A DNA stretch of 40,479 bases. It comes from UBA8529 sp964390565. GTDB lineage: Bacteria > Bacteroidota > Bacteroidia > Bacteroidales > Tenuifilaceae. This document shows, in pieces, positions 1 through 8,684 of the stretch. How positions within the stretch are numbered: the stretch's first letter is position 1; each line of letters begins with the position of its first letter. The notes under the pieces are model-generated. The model saw only the letters and a program-made list of their open reading frames with translations. It did no database searches and was not told the DNA's origin. The translations under genes and the position numbers were made by a program. Location of the stretch: assembly GCA_964390565.1 (NCBI GenBank), contig CAYMII010000036.1, positions 1 to 40,479 on the forward strand, read 5' to 3'.

Positions 1-1834
1 TAGCCACAAAGTTAAAATCAGCCTCCATGAACGATTTTAGGTTACCATCAGGCTCAAAAAGATATTTAAACTTCTTGGGGCGCGGCACCACACTTGCTAA
101 ATATATAGCCTCATCAAGAGTAACCTCGCTAGGGCTTTTCTTAAAATAGTAATGACAAGCCTCATTAACCCCATATATATTAGGACCCCACTCAATTATA
201 TTGAGATAAATCTCAAGCATCCGCTCCTTGGAAACTATACCCTGACTTCCCAAAAGCCAAACAATCATATACTCCTCAGCTTTCCTAAACAGGTTCTTGT
301 TTTTATTTAGATATAGGTTCTTAATTAGCTGCATGGTGATTGTGCTTCCGCCCCGAACAAACCTTTTTTGCTTTAAGTTCTCGGAAATGGCGTATTTAAA
401 AGCATCAATATCAAAACCGCTATTGTAGAAAAATCCTCCATCTTCGGATGTTACAATGGCATTAATTATAAAAGGTGATATCTGGTTAAGCGTTTTATAA
501 TCCTTGTTCCTTGAACCAAGGAAAATGGTTTGGATATAATACCCTTCATTGTAAACATCATGACTAAAAGTATCGTTTATTGCGCCAAAATTTCGATAAC
601 CATACTGAGCAATGCTAAATCCTTTTGTAATAAACTTAGGTGATAAATAAATGCTATCGGGTTTGCTAATTTTTACGCGAAAATCGAGTCCAAAATCGAT
701 TGTTCCATTGGTCTTTATTCCCTTAAGATTGGTGAAGAGTCCTTCGGGAAGAGCATCAAACAGCTGCTGCGAAGGAAAAACTCCAGTATTTATCTTAAAA
801 GAAAGCAACCTATCGTCGTTGGGCTGATATTTAACGAATAAACTCGACTTTAATCCATTTAGTTCAACTGTTGACGAGGAATCAATTTGATAGAAATCTG
901 GGTTTACCATTAAATCGAGCTTTACCCCTCCTTTTCTTATTTTAACAGGTTGATCGGAAAGTCGCTTTGTATAAACATCAAGGTTTACAACCGATGATTT
1001 TAACTGTAATTCAATATCATTACTGATAAGCTGCTTTGAAATAACCTTAAAATCTAACGTATCGAACGAAAGGTTGATTCCAAGTTTATGGTTAAGAATA
1101 GGAAGCGGCATCCTATCGCCACTCATTGAGGCATTAATTGTAATGCTTGATTTTCTTTTACTCGTTAACCCTTTTAAATTGATAAATTGAACTCTCCCTC
1201 CCTCATTCAATTCGACATTAGTATCGAATCCTTTCCTGTTCGATATAAATTTAGGAACGATAATTCTTGCATTGTAAGTAGAATCGGAATACGATAGTAC
1301 AAAATTATCAATCTCATAGCTAGCTGTTGTCAAACCAAATACAGCCTTAAGAACTCTGTAAATAGCATTCTGCTTACTAAGCTGCTGATATTCCTGTAGA
1401 CTAGCTATTTCCTGTACACTTGTATCTTTTGGGTTACTAAATAAAAAACGATAGTTTGAGCTAATCTTATGACCAATTAGGTTAAGTTTAGGGTTAACCA
1501 AACGAATTTCTAAAGGGTTTACCTTAAATTGGAGTAAATCCAAAATACCCAAACTAACCTCTCCTTTACTAAGTTTAAATATTGTATCACGCTCAACAGG
1601 AACAATTGAGAGATTACTAACATAAAGTGTTCTTAGGCCAGAGAAACCAACCTTTTCAGCGCAAACCTTCAAACCATATTTCTTTTCAATGGCTGAACAT
1701 TTGCTATCGAAAACTGCACGAACGATGCTATTTCGGGTGAGAAAAAACAGCAACAATAGGATAATAAAAGCGAGCAAAAGATATCTTGTAAAAGTCTTTC
1801 GAATAATTGTTTGATAAAATGACCTAAAGTTCAT
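1..1834 (-). CDS. GT51 peptidoglycan glycosyltransferase with long N-terminal domain (3' end cut by window)
   Basis: This protein should polymerise lipid II into glycan strands at the outer face of the inner membrane. The start is the ATG at 1834. A membrane anchor rich in Leu and Ile lies at about residues 17-32. About 400 residues of beta-rich sequence with no catalytic motif that I recognise follow. The GT51 domain begins near residue 455: SEDGGFF carries the likely catalytic Glu464, and RGGSTITMQ at 494-502 is the second family signature. At least 611 residues are visible and the C-terminus lies beyond base 1, so I cannot tell whether a transpeptidase domain follows. The conserved C-terminal GT51 region (DEAIYLASVVPRPK) is present, which fits a monofunctional enzyme. 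The N-terminal part may be AsmA-like, but that is a guess from its beta-rich character. The GT51 assignment is secure. Confidence 0.88.
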   Translation of the reverse strand, partial: MNFRSFYQTIIRKTFTRYLLLAFIILLLLFFLTRNSIVRAVFDSKCSAIEKKYGLKVCAEKVGFSGLRTLYVSNLSIVPVERDTIFKLSKGEVSLGILDLLQFKVNPLEIRLVNPKLNLIGHKISSNYRFLFSNPKDTSVQEIASLQEYQQLSKQNAIYRVLKAVFGLTTASYEIDNFVLSYSDSTYNARIIVPKFISNRKGFDTNVELNEGGRVQFINLKGLTSKRKSSITINASMSGDRMPLPILNHKLGINLSFDTLDFKVISKQLISNDIELQLKSSVVNLDVYTKRLSDQPVKIRKGGVKLDLMVNPDFYQIDSSSTVELNGLKSSLFVKYQPNDDRLLSFKINTGVFPSQQLFDALPEGLFTNLKGIKTNGTIDFGLDFRVKISKPDSIYLSPKFITKGFSIAQYGYRNFGAINDTFSHDVYNEGYYIQTIFLGSRNKDYKTLNQISPFIINAIVTSEDGGFFYNSGFDIDAFKYAISENLKQKRFVRGGSTITMQLIKNLYLNKNKNLFRKAEEYMIVWLLGSQGIVSKERMLEIYLNIIEWGPNIYGVNEACHYYFKKSPSEVTLDEAIYLASVVPRPKKFKYLFEPDGNLKSFMEADFNFVA

Positions 1835-1876
1835 ATTCAGATTTGAAGTTACGAAGGTACTTAACTAATAAGGAGA

Positions 1877-1916
1877 ATAAAAAAGTCGTTCAGAAAAACA
1901 GTCTCCTGAACGACTT
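1877..1916 (-). terminator. Rho-independent terminator after the porin gene
   Basis: A perfect 11-bp stem (AAGTCGTTCAG at 1883-1893, CTGAACGACTT at 1906-1916) with a 12-nt loop lies 20 bases past the stop of the minus-strand porin gene. On the minus strand a short T run (1877-1882) follows it. It separates the porin gene from the GT51 gene downstream. Confidence 0.85.
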
Positions 1917-1936
1917 AAAAATTATTAAAAATTATT

Positions 1937-3175
1937 TTAGAAAGAGTAAGCTACTCTTAATAAGAATCTGTTGTTACTAACTGGATCCATTGTTTCTTTT
2001 ACTTTATTTTTTTCGTCCCACGCTGAACCATAAACCGCTTTAGTAAGGATATACTCCATCCCAAAACTTAAAGCATCAGCTTTATATATAACTCGAGGTG
2101 AAACACGAATAATGTTGCTCAACTTATCGTCGCGACTATAATCCTTAATTGAGGTATACTTATCATCAGCTCCGAGTAGTTTTTGATAACCAGCAAAAAC
2201 TCCAATTGTCCAACTATCAATGTCTTGCTGAATATCACACCAAACGCTAACGGTTTTCAGGTTTGTATAATCAAAATCACCCTGTGCGTTATTCGAACCA
2301 GTTTTCATCCCGTATCCACCAACCATTGAAAGGTAAGAGAGGTTTTGACCATAAATCACTTCTGCCTTTATGCTTGTTGATGCAGGTTTAAACATTAGAA
2401 AAGCGTTTACATCATATGAACCAATTGTTTTTGAAGTAACGTATGATGAATCGGTTTTTAAGCGTGGAGTCAACCACTTATAACCACCAGAGAAACCAGC
2501 CAAAAACTCCTTACGATTACCTACAGATAGCTGAAAATGAATATCAGGTTTACCTGAGAATCTCTGTGCATCAGCAGGACCAGTTGACTTATGACCACCA
2601 TAAAATACAGTTGCAGCAGTTAATCTGAAAAGAGGAGAAACATGATATGTATATCTCACTTGTGCCGATCGGTTCAACGGATGAAATGGCATACCTGCAC
2701 CAAAAGAAACGGTATTGGGAATTACCTCATTGACTATAATCGGATGCCATGTTTGTCCAATAATAAGATCAGCCTTCTCCCACTTTAAATTCATAAATGC
2801 ATGTCTTAACGAAAACAGCTGAATATAATCTTGCTTTGTACCCATTAGATCCATCTCAAATTGACCGCTAGTTTTAGCACCCAAAGCATCTGGCCCAGCA
2901 ATCTTAAGACCTAAACGAGATGTAAAGTTTGTCATTTCGAGCATCGTTCTTTTATTGTAATCTTTCCCATTTTTATCAAAATCAGGCATTAATGGATACA
3001 TGTACGACTCACCATCGCGTGAATCTAAAGATTTGTAAGTATCAACAAATAGGTCGTAGGCAATAAAACCGTATGGTTTGAACTCAAACTTAGGTTTAGG
3101 TTGCTCTTGAGCAATTGTTTTTACTGAAATGGAGGCTACTATTACTATCAGAATAAGTCTTGTAATGTTTTTCAT
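1937..3175 (-). CDS. Outer-membrane beta-barrel porin, DcaP-like
   Basis: A predicted outer-membrane channel of 412 residues. I prefer the ATG at 3175 to a TTG 69 bases upstream because it places a signal peptide (MKNITRLILIVIVASIS, cleaved near TIAQ) at the N-terminus. The mature protein has alternating hydrophobic/polar strands, a motif LRHAFMNLKW followed by LIIGQTWHP that resembles DcaP-type porins, and a C-terminal aromatic residue (RVAYSF), the usual BAM recognition end of a barrel. Substrate cannot be told from sequence. It has its own terminator and is divergent from the DUF4421 gene, with 137 bases between start codons. The barrel assignment is firm and the DcaP family name is less so. 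Confidence 0.75.
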   Translation of the reverse strand: MKNITRLILIVIVASISVKTIAQEQPKPKFEFKPYGFIAYDLFVDTYKSLDSRDGESYMYPLMPDFDKNGKDYNKRTMLEMTNFTSRLGLKIAGPDALGAKTSGQFEMDLMGTKQDYIQLFSLRHAFMNLKWEKADLIIGQTWHPIIVNEVIPNTVSFGAGMPFHPLNRSAQVRYTYHVSPLFRLTAATVFYGGHKSTGPADAQRFSGKPDIHFQLSVGNRKEFLAGFSGGYKWLTPRLKTDSSYVTSKTIGSYDVNAFLMFKPASTSIKAEVIYGQNLSYLSMVGGYGMKTGSNNAQGDFDYTNLKTVSVWCDIQQDIDSWTIGVFAGYQKLLGADDKYTSIKDYSRDDKLSNIIRVSPRVIYKADALSFGMEYILTKAVYGSAWDEKNKVKETMDPVSNNRFLLRVAYSF

Positions 3176-3252
3176 GATATGTTTTTTGTAATTATCTGAT
3201 TGATAAATATAAGCGTAAATATTCGTTTTTAAAAAGTCCTGCAAAAGTGTGA

Positions 3253-3285
3253 ATTGTTTATCTAATTTAAAAATGGTTAATTTTG
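3253..3285 (+). promoter_or_regulatory. Bacteroidota-type promoter for the DUF4421 gene
   Basis: The -7 box TAATTTTG (3278-3285) matches TAnnTTTG exactly. ATTG at 3253-3256, 21 bases upstream, matches the -33 TTTG in three of four positions. The transcript would start near 3291, about 22 bases before the ATG at 3313. Confidence 0.6.
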
Positions 3286-3312
3286 TTTGGTAAAAATGAA
3301 TCCAAATCGATT

Positions 3313-4380
3313 ATGAGATTAATTCTTTCATCTATCTTATTTATAGTCTTTTATACCAACTCTTATGGTATCAATAAAGATTCATTACGTGTAATTTCAT
3401 TTCCAAAGGATATTCATTTATATACTAAACTCGGACCAAGTTATTCTCAGATTGAAATAAGTAATCCGGATATTTCGGAAAACATGCTTTTTAAACCAAA
3501 CCCACAATCGCTAATTGGCTTTGGTTTCTCATATTCCTGGATAGGATTAGGAGTTAGTTTTACACTTCCTTCAACATCTGAAGATGAACGAAAGTATGGC
3601 AAAACGCAAAAATTTGATTTTGAGGCACACTATACGCTTCGCAGGATAATGCTCGATTTTACGCTTAAAAGCTATAAAGGGTTCTATCTTAATAATCCAA
3701 AGGATTATACAAATACATGGAGTAAAAGCGATCCATACCCACAGGCGCCAAACCTACAAACCGTTTCTATTGCAGCATCTTTTGCTTATATTTTTAGACC
3801 CGATAGATACTCACCAAATGCGGCATATTCTTTTACAAAAGCCATGAGACGAAGCGGAGGCAGCTGGATGCTTGGTGGTTTTATATCTGTTAATGGAGTA
3901 GCCTCAGACACTTCAATTATACCCGCAGTTGTTAAGCAGTATGTTGATCCTAAGCTCGATTTAAACGGGGTTATATTCTCAAATATTGGTTTTTCCTTTG
4001 GATATTCACACCTATTCACTATTTACAAAAAGAATTTTATCGCTTTTACTATATACCCTGGATTATCGCTTCAAAATGTTGCCCAATACTCATCCATTGA
4101 TGGTTCAAAAAAAGAGTTTAATACTCTTGCTATGCGAAATATTGTTCGAGCATCAATTGGCAGAAATGGCGATAAATTTTATTGGGGTTTAGCCTCTTAC
4201 GTTGAATCATCAACAGTTAAACATAAAAAATCACAACTTTTTCTCAATTCAGGTCATGTTGAATTCTTTTTAGGATATCGTCTCAATACTACAAATTGGA
4301 GATTCATGAAAGGTATTGATAGATTCTTACATCCTCGATTCTTAAGATTTGCTACTGGAAATCCACCACAAAGGGACTAG
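3313..4380 (+). CDS. DUF4421 family exported protein
   Basis: A 355-residue protein of unknown function. The ATG at 3313 is chosen over an in-frame TTG at 3283 because it starts a signal peptide (MRLILSSILFIVFYTNSYG) and leaves room for the promoter at 3253-3285. The sequence after residue 50 (NPQSLIGFGFSYSWIGLG, then FDFEAHYTLRRIMLDF) matches what I know of DUF4421, a Bacteroidota-specific family predicted to be a beta-rich envelope protein. Alternating strands and aromatic girdles suggest an outer-membrane barrel, although the C-terminus (GNPPQRD) is not a classic barrel end. The gene appears to stand alone, with its own promoter and another promoter before the next gene. Confidence 0.72.
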   Translation: MRLILSSILFIVFYTNSYGINKDSLRVISFPKDIHLYTKLGPSYSQIEISNPDISENMLFKPNPQSLIGFGFSYSWIGLGVSFTLPSTSEDERKYGKTQKFDFEAHYTLRRIMLDFTLKSYKGFYLNNPKDYTNTWSKSDPYPQAPNLQTVSIAASFAYIFRPDRYSPNAAYSFTKAMRRSGGSWMLGGFISVNGVASDTSIIPAVVKQYVDPKLDLNGVIFSNIGFSFGYSHLFTIYKKNFIAFTIYPGLSLQNVAQYSSIDGSKKEFNTLAMRNIVRASIGRNGDKFYWGLASYVESSTVKHKKSQLFLNSGHVEFFLGYRLNTTNWRFMKGIDRFLHPRFLRFATGNPPQRD

Positions 4381-4408
4381 TAGTGTTTTAGGCTTAACGA
4401 TTTATCCA

Positions 4409-4447
4409 TCAAATTTTCAAATTTGTTAATTATCAAATTCTCAAATT
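4409..4447. repeat. Two direct copies of TCAAATTYTCAAATT
   Basis: TCAAATTTTCAAATT (4409-4423) and TCAAATTCTCAAATT (4433-4447) differ at one base and start 24 bases apart. The first copy is part of a 7-bp inverted repeat (CAAATTT at 4410-4416, AAATTTG at 4419-4425). They sit just upstream of the -7 box of the metallopeptidase gene. They may be simple AT-rich intergenic filler or a binding site. The sequence alone does not decide. Confidence 0.5.
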
Positions 4448-4450
4448 AAC

Positions 4451-4458
4451 TACTTTTG
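4451..4458 (+). promoter_or_regulatory. -7 promoter box for the metallopeptidase gene
   Basis: TACTTTTG matches the Bacteroidota -7 consensus TAnnTTTG, 27 bases before the ATG at 4486. The nearest TTTG (4422-4425) is 25 bases upstream, longer than the usual 19-21, so the -33 box is uncertain. Confidence 0.5.
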
Positions 4459-4485
4459 AGTCCTTAAAAAAAACTACTAACCTAT

Positions 4486-6177
4486 ATGAATAAACGATTT
4501 ACAATTGTACTATCTGCATCGATTTTAGGTTTGATGCTATTTTCATGTACACCAAAACAGGAAAAAATGGAAAATAAACTACGTGAGTTTATTGCAAAAG
4601 TTGAAGCACAAGTTAAGCCTTTATCCGAAGAGGCTGCAGTTGCCAGCTGGGATGCTTCAATTACAGGGAAAGATGAGGATTACAAACGCTCAGAAGATGC
4701 TCAAATAAAACTTGTAAAACTTTTTTCTGACTCAACCCTTTTTGCTGAAATAAAAGGTATTAAAGAATCTGGATTAGTAAAAGACTCTATCCTTTTCCGT
4801 CAAATGGAGGTTTTATACCCTGCATTCCTTCGTAATCAGGTAAGCAAAGAGCTACTTGAAAAGAAAATTAAGATGGAAGCTGAACTTGAGAAAAAGTACT
4901 CAAACTTCAGAGCTGATTTGAATGGTAAAAAGGTTTCTGATAATGAGATCGAGGAAATCCTTTCAACATCAAAAAATTCAAAAGAGCTTGAGGCTGCTTG
5001 GAATGCTCACAAAGCAATTGGTAAAGTAGTTGCCGATGATGTTGTTGCTATCGTAAAGGTTAGAAACGAGATTGCAAAATCGTTAGGCTACGAGAACTAC
5101 CACACAATGAACATGACCCTTTCGGAACAAAACCCTGCTGAGATACTTGCTTTATTTGATGAGCTAGATAGCCTTACAAAAGGTGCTTTTGCTGAGCTAA
5201 AGGGTGACATTGATAACTATTTTGCAAAAAGGTATGGCATTGCAAAAGAAAAACTTATGCCTTGGCATTATCAAAACAGATATTTCCAAGAGGCACCAAA
5301 AATCTACGAAGTTGACCTTGATCAATTCTATAAAGACAAAGATTTAGTTGATCTAACTGCAAAATTCTTTAACGGAATTAACCTTAACGTTGATGATCTT
5401 ATTAAAAAATCTGACCTTTTCGAGAAACCAGGTAAAAATCAACATGCATACTGCACCGATATCGACCGTAACGGCGATGTTCGCGTTCTTTGCAACGTAA
5501 AACCGACCATGAGCTGGATGAACACCATGCTTCATGAGTATGGCCATGCAGTTTATTCAAAGTACTACGATTCACAAAAACCATATTTGCTTCGCGACGC
5601 TGCTCATACCTTTACAACTGAGGCAATTGCAATGATAAGTGGTCGTTTTGCTACAAACCCACAATGGATGCTTGATATGGGCGTTATCAACGCTGAGCAA
5701 AAAGAGAAAATTGCTGAAACTTGTACAAAATCACTTCGCCTTGAACAGTTAACTTTTAGCCGTTGGGCGCAGGTTATGTACCGTTTCGAGAAAGAGATGT
5801 ATGCTAACCCAGATCAAGATCTTAACGCACTTTGGTGGACTTTAGTTGAAAAGTATCAAATGCTTAAAAAACCGGAAGGTCGTAACGAGCCCGATTGGTC
5901 AACCAAAATTCACGTTGCGCTTTACCCATGCTACTATCATAACTACCTAATGGGTGAATTGCTTGCATCGCAGCTATTCTACTACATCTCTGACAATGTA
6001 TTGAAGAATACCGATTACAAGAATGTTAGCTTTGTTAACCGTCCTGAGGTTGGTAACTACCTAAAGGAAAAAGTTTTCATGCCTGGTTGCCTATACCAAT
6101 GGAACGATATGATTAAAGGTGCTACTGGTGAAAAACTTACTGCTAAGTATTATGCAAAGCAGTTTGTTGAGAAATAG
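4486..6177 (+). CDS. Zinc metallopeptidase lipoprotein, M3/M2-like gluzincin
   Basis: A 563-residue predicted lipoprotein peptidase of the periplasm or outer membrane. The signal peptide ends in a lipobox (LMLFSC, Cys21). The zinc site is HEYGH (His350, Glu351, His354), with the third ligand probably Glu379 in TTEAIAM, 25 residues on, as in the M2 and M3 gluzincin families. The surrounding helical sequence, overall length and the motif LRLEQLTFSRWAQVMYRFE fit oligopeptidases of this clan. Whether it belongs to M3 or to the bacterial M2-like group needs a profile search. It is followed by a strong terminator and so is monocistronic. The next gene is also an exported peptidase, which suggests shared peptide catabolism. 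Confidence 0.78.
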   Translation: MNKRFTIVLSASILGLMLFSCTPKQEKMENKLREFIAKVEAQVKPLSEEAAVASWDASITGKDEDYKRSEDAQIKLVKLFSDSTLFAEIKGIKESGLVKDSILFRQMEVLYPAFLRNQVSKELLEKKIKMEAELEKKYSNFRADLNGKKVSDNEIEEILSTSKNSKELEAAWNAHKAIGKVVADDVVAIVKVRNEIAKSLGYENYHTMNMTLSEQNPAEILALFDELDSLTKGAFAELKGDIDNYFAKRYGIAKEKLMPWHYQNRYFQEAPKIYEVDLDQFYKDKDLVDLTAKFFNGINLNVDDLIKKSDLFEKPGKNQHAYCTDIDRNGDVRVLCNVKPTMSWMNTMLHEYGHAVYSKYYDSQKPYLLRDAAHTFTTEAIAMISGRFATNPQWMLDMGVINAEQKEKIAETCTKSLRLEQLTFSRWAQVMYRFEKEMYANPDQDLNALWWTLVEKYQMLKKPEGRNEPDWSTKIHVALYPCYYHNYLMGELLASQLFYYISDNVLKNTDYKNVSFVNRPEVGNYLKEKVFMPGCLYQWNDMIKGATGEKLTAKYYAKQFVEK

Positions 6178-6197
6178 AACTAAACAAACTAAATATA

Positions 6198-6232
6198 AAA
6201 CCGTTCTGTATTTCTACAGAGCGGTTTTTTTT
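6198..6232 (+). terminator. Rho-independent terminator after the metallopeptidase gene
   Basis: A 13-bp stem (AAACCGTTCTGTA at 6198-6210, TACAGAGCGGTTT at 6215-6227) with one G-U pair and a 4-nt loop is followed by a T run reaching 6232. It begins 21 bases after the stop codon. Confidence 0.9.
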
Positions 6233-6284
6233 GTCATATATTTACAACCCAGAAATAAAATCAATACTATAAATCAATATAATT

Positions 6285-8528
6285 ATGAGAAAATTACTAG
6301 CAATCATCTGCTTTACATTGATTGGAGGCTACTCGTTTGCACAAGGCGACGAAGGATTACTCACCATCGATAGAATATTTAACTCACCTGAGTTCAGAGG
6401 CCAACGTAGTGGCTCACTCCAGTGGCTCCCCGATGGCAATGGTTACACTTCTCTTGAACCATCAACTGTAATTAAAAGGGGATTTGATATTGTTAAGATT
6501 GATCCTAAAACAGGGAACAAAGTTGTGCTTGCTATGGCGCAAGATTTAATCCCCAAAGGGCTAAATGAGCCAATTGATATTGAGGAGTATTCTTGGTCGC
6601 CTGATGGAACAAAACTTATGATTTTTACCAATGGTCGTCAGGTTTGGCGTTACAATACCCGAGGCGATTATTGGGTGCTTGATTTAGCAACAAAATCTCT
6701 AAATCAGCTGGGTAAATCGCTCCCAGAATCAAGCCTAATGTTTGCAAAAATTTCACCCGATGGAACACGTGCGGCTTACGTTTCGAAGCACAATATTTAT
6801 GTTGAGAATTTATCGAACAACGAGATAAAATCATTAACTACTGATGGCTCTAACACAACGATTAATGGGACTTTCGATTGGGTTTATGAGGAGGAGTTTG
6901 ATTGCCGCGATGGTTTCCGCTGGAGTCCAGATAGCAAGCGAATAGCTTACTGGCAGCTTGATGCATCGGGTGTTCGCGACTTTTATATGATTAACAATAC
7001 CGATTCGCTATATTCATTCATTATTCCTGTTCAATACCCTAAAGCTGGTCAAACTTTATCGGCCTGCAAAGTTGGCGTTATCAGCGCCGATGGAGGTAAT
7101 ACTACCTGGATGAAGCTACAAGGCGATCCTCGTAATAACTATGTTCCTCGCATGGAATGGGCTGCTTCATCGGAAGAGATTATAATGCAGTACCTAAATC
7201 GCGATCAGAATACAAACCAACTACTTTACGGAAGCGCTTCAACAGGTGATTTAACCCCAATAATTACTGAGACCGATGCCGCTTGGCTCGATGTTGTAGA
7301 TGACCTAAAATGGCTCGAAAATGGCAAATCGTTTACATGGATTAGCGAGCGTTCAGGTTGGAAACAGATGTACAAAGTATCGCGCGATGGTAAAGTAATC
7401 AAACCAATTACTTCGGGCAATTTTGATATCATCGAAATTAAACTAATCGACGATAAAAAGGGTTATATCTACTACATTGCATCACCCGATAATGCTGCTC
7501 AAAGATATCTTTGGCGAGTGAAGATGGATGGAAAAGGCAAGCCCGAAAAGCTGACACCAGCTCAGTTTAATGGTACAAGTACCTACGATTTATCGCCAAA
7601 TGCAACTTGGGCTATACACACCTTCTCTAACTTTAACAATCCTTCAGATATTTACTTAATATCACTTCCAGATCATAAAGTTTCAAAGCATCTTGTTGAT
7701 AATGCAAAGTTAAAAGCTAATCACGATAAGATTAAAAAATTGCCAGTTGAGCAGATAAAGGTTACAATTGATGGTAATGTTGATATTGATGGTTTTATGA
7801 TTAAGCCTTACGACTTCGACCCAAACAAAAAATATCCTGTTCTATTCTATGTTTATAGCGAACCGTTTGGGACAACAGTTAACGACCGTTGGGGTGGAAG
7901 TCAATACTTATGGCATTTAATGCTAGCCCAAAAAGGGTATATCGTGATGTCGTTCGATAATAGAGGAACTCCAGCTCCAAAAGGTCGCGAATGGCGCAAA
8001 TCAATGTATTTAAAAATTGGCGTTCTGAACTCTTCCGATCAGGCAAAGGTTGCCCAAGAGGTTGCTAAGACATATAATTTTGTTGATCCAAATCGTTACG
8101 CAATTTGGGGATGGAGCGGCGGTGGTTCTGCCACTTTAAACGCCATGTTCCGTTACCCTGATATCTACAAAACAGGAATGTCGGTTGCTCCTGTTGCCGA
8201 TATACGTTTGTACGATGCAATCTACCAAGAGCGATTTACAAGCACACCACAAAAACATCCCGAAGTATATGAGCAAGGCTCACCAATTACATTTGCTCAA
8301 AATCTAAAGGGTAATTTACTTATTGTTCATGGTACTGGCGATGATAATGTTCACTACCAAGGAACTGAGAAACTTTTCAATAAGCTGATTGAGCATAATA
8401 AGCACTTTAATATGCTTGTTTACCCAAATCGCTCACACAGCATTCGCGAAGGAAAAGGCACAACAGTTCACCTTTACAACGAGCTAACAAGGTATTTACT
8501 TGAAAATCTTGAGGCTGGTGGCAGGTAA
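6285..8528 (+). CDS. Dipeptidyl peptidase IV-like serine peptidase (S9B)
   Basis: A 747-residue exported exopeptidase expected to remove N-terminal dipeptides, usually Xaa-Pro, from peptides in the periplasm. It has a signal peptide (MRKLLAIICFTLIGGYSFAQ), a DPP-IV beta-propeller (to about residue 490) containing DWVYEEEF at 198-205 (the Glu pair that holds the substrate N-terminus), and a C-terminal alpha/beta hydrolase domain. The triad is Ser611 in GWSGGG, Asp686 in GTGDDNVH and His718 in NRSHSI. The usual nucleophile elbow is GWSYGG; here Tyr is Gly. Length and domain order are normal for the family. The gene starts 53 bases after a terminator, so it has its own promoter, although I found no clean consensus box. 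Confidence 0.92.
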   Translation: MRKLLAIICFTLIGGYSFAQGDEGLLTIDRIFNSPEFRGQRSGSLQWLPDGNGYTSLEPSTVIKRGFDIVKIDPKTGNKVVLAMAQDLIPKGLNEPIDIEEYSWSPDGTKLMIFTNGRQVWRYNTRGDYWVLDLATKSLNQLGKSLPESSLMFAKISPDGTRAAYVSKHNIYVENLSNNEIKSLTTDGSNTTINGTFDWVYEEEFDCRDGFRWSPDSKRIAYWQLDASGVRDFYMINNTDSLYSFIIPVQYPKAGQTLSACKVGVISADGGNTTWMKLQGDPRNNYVPRMEWAASSEEIIMQYLNRDQNTNQLLYGSASTGDLTPIITETDAAWLDVVDDLKWLENGKSFTWISERSGWKQMYKVSRDGKVIKPITSGNFDIIEIKLIDDKKGYIYYIASPDNAAQRYLWRVKMDGKGKPEKLTPAQFNGTSTYDLSPNATWAIHTFSNFNNPSDIYLISLPDHKVSKHLVDNAKLKANHDKIKKLPVEQIKVTIDGNVDIDGFMIKPYDFDPNKKYPVLFYVYSEPFGTTVNDRWGGSQYLWHLMLAQKGYIVMSFDNRGTPAPKGREWRKSMYLKIGVLNSSDQAKVAQEVAKTYNFVDPNRYAIWGWSGGGSATLNAMFRYPDIYKTGMSVAPVADIRLYDAIYQERFTSTPQKHPEVYEQGSPITFAQNLKGNLLIVHGTGDDNVHYQGTEKLFNKLIEHNKHFNMLVYPNRSHSIREGKGTTVHLYNELTRYLLENLEAGGR

Positions 8529-8543
8529 TATTATGATTGAAAT

Positions 8544-8620
8544 CGTCATTACGAGCAAAGCGAAGTAATCTGTTTATTTAAACGCATAGGATTGCTTCGT
8601 CGTTCCTCCTCGCAATGACG
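8544..8620. repeat. Imperfect inverted repeat of the CGTCATTGCGAG...GCAATC type
   Basis: The left arm begins CGTCATTACGAGCAAAGCG (8544) and the right arm reads, on the minus strand, CGTCATTGCGAGGAGGAACG (8620 backwards). Both continue into CGAAGTAATC or CGAAGCAATCC, so the unit folds into a long hairpin. Sequences of this kind are dispersed non-coding palindromes in many bacterial genomes. It lies between two convergent genes, next to their shared terminator. No coding capacity is seen. Confidence 0.8.
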
Positions 8621-8630
8621 ACCAAAAGAT

Positions 8631-8667
8631 AAAAATCCCCCATTTCTAATTGAGATGGGGGATTTTT
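8631..8667. terminator. Bidirectional terminator between the convergent DPP-IV-like and TPR genes
   Basis: A perfect 13-bp stem (AAAAATCCCCCAT at 8631-8643, ATGGGGGATTTTT at 8655-8667) with an 11-nt loop has A and T runs at its two ends, so it can stop transcription from either side. It lies 17 bases past the stop of the minus-strand TPR gene. Confidence 0.9.
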
Positions 8668-8684
8668 ACATTATAAAGGTTCTT

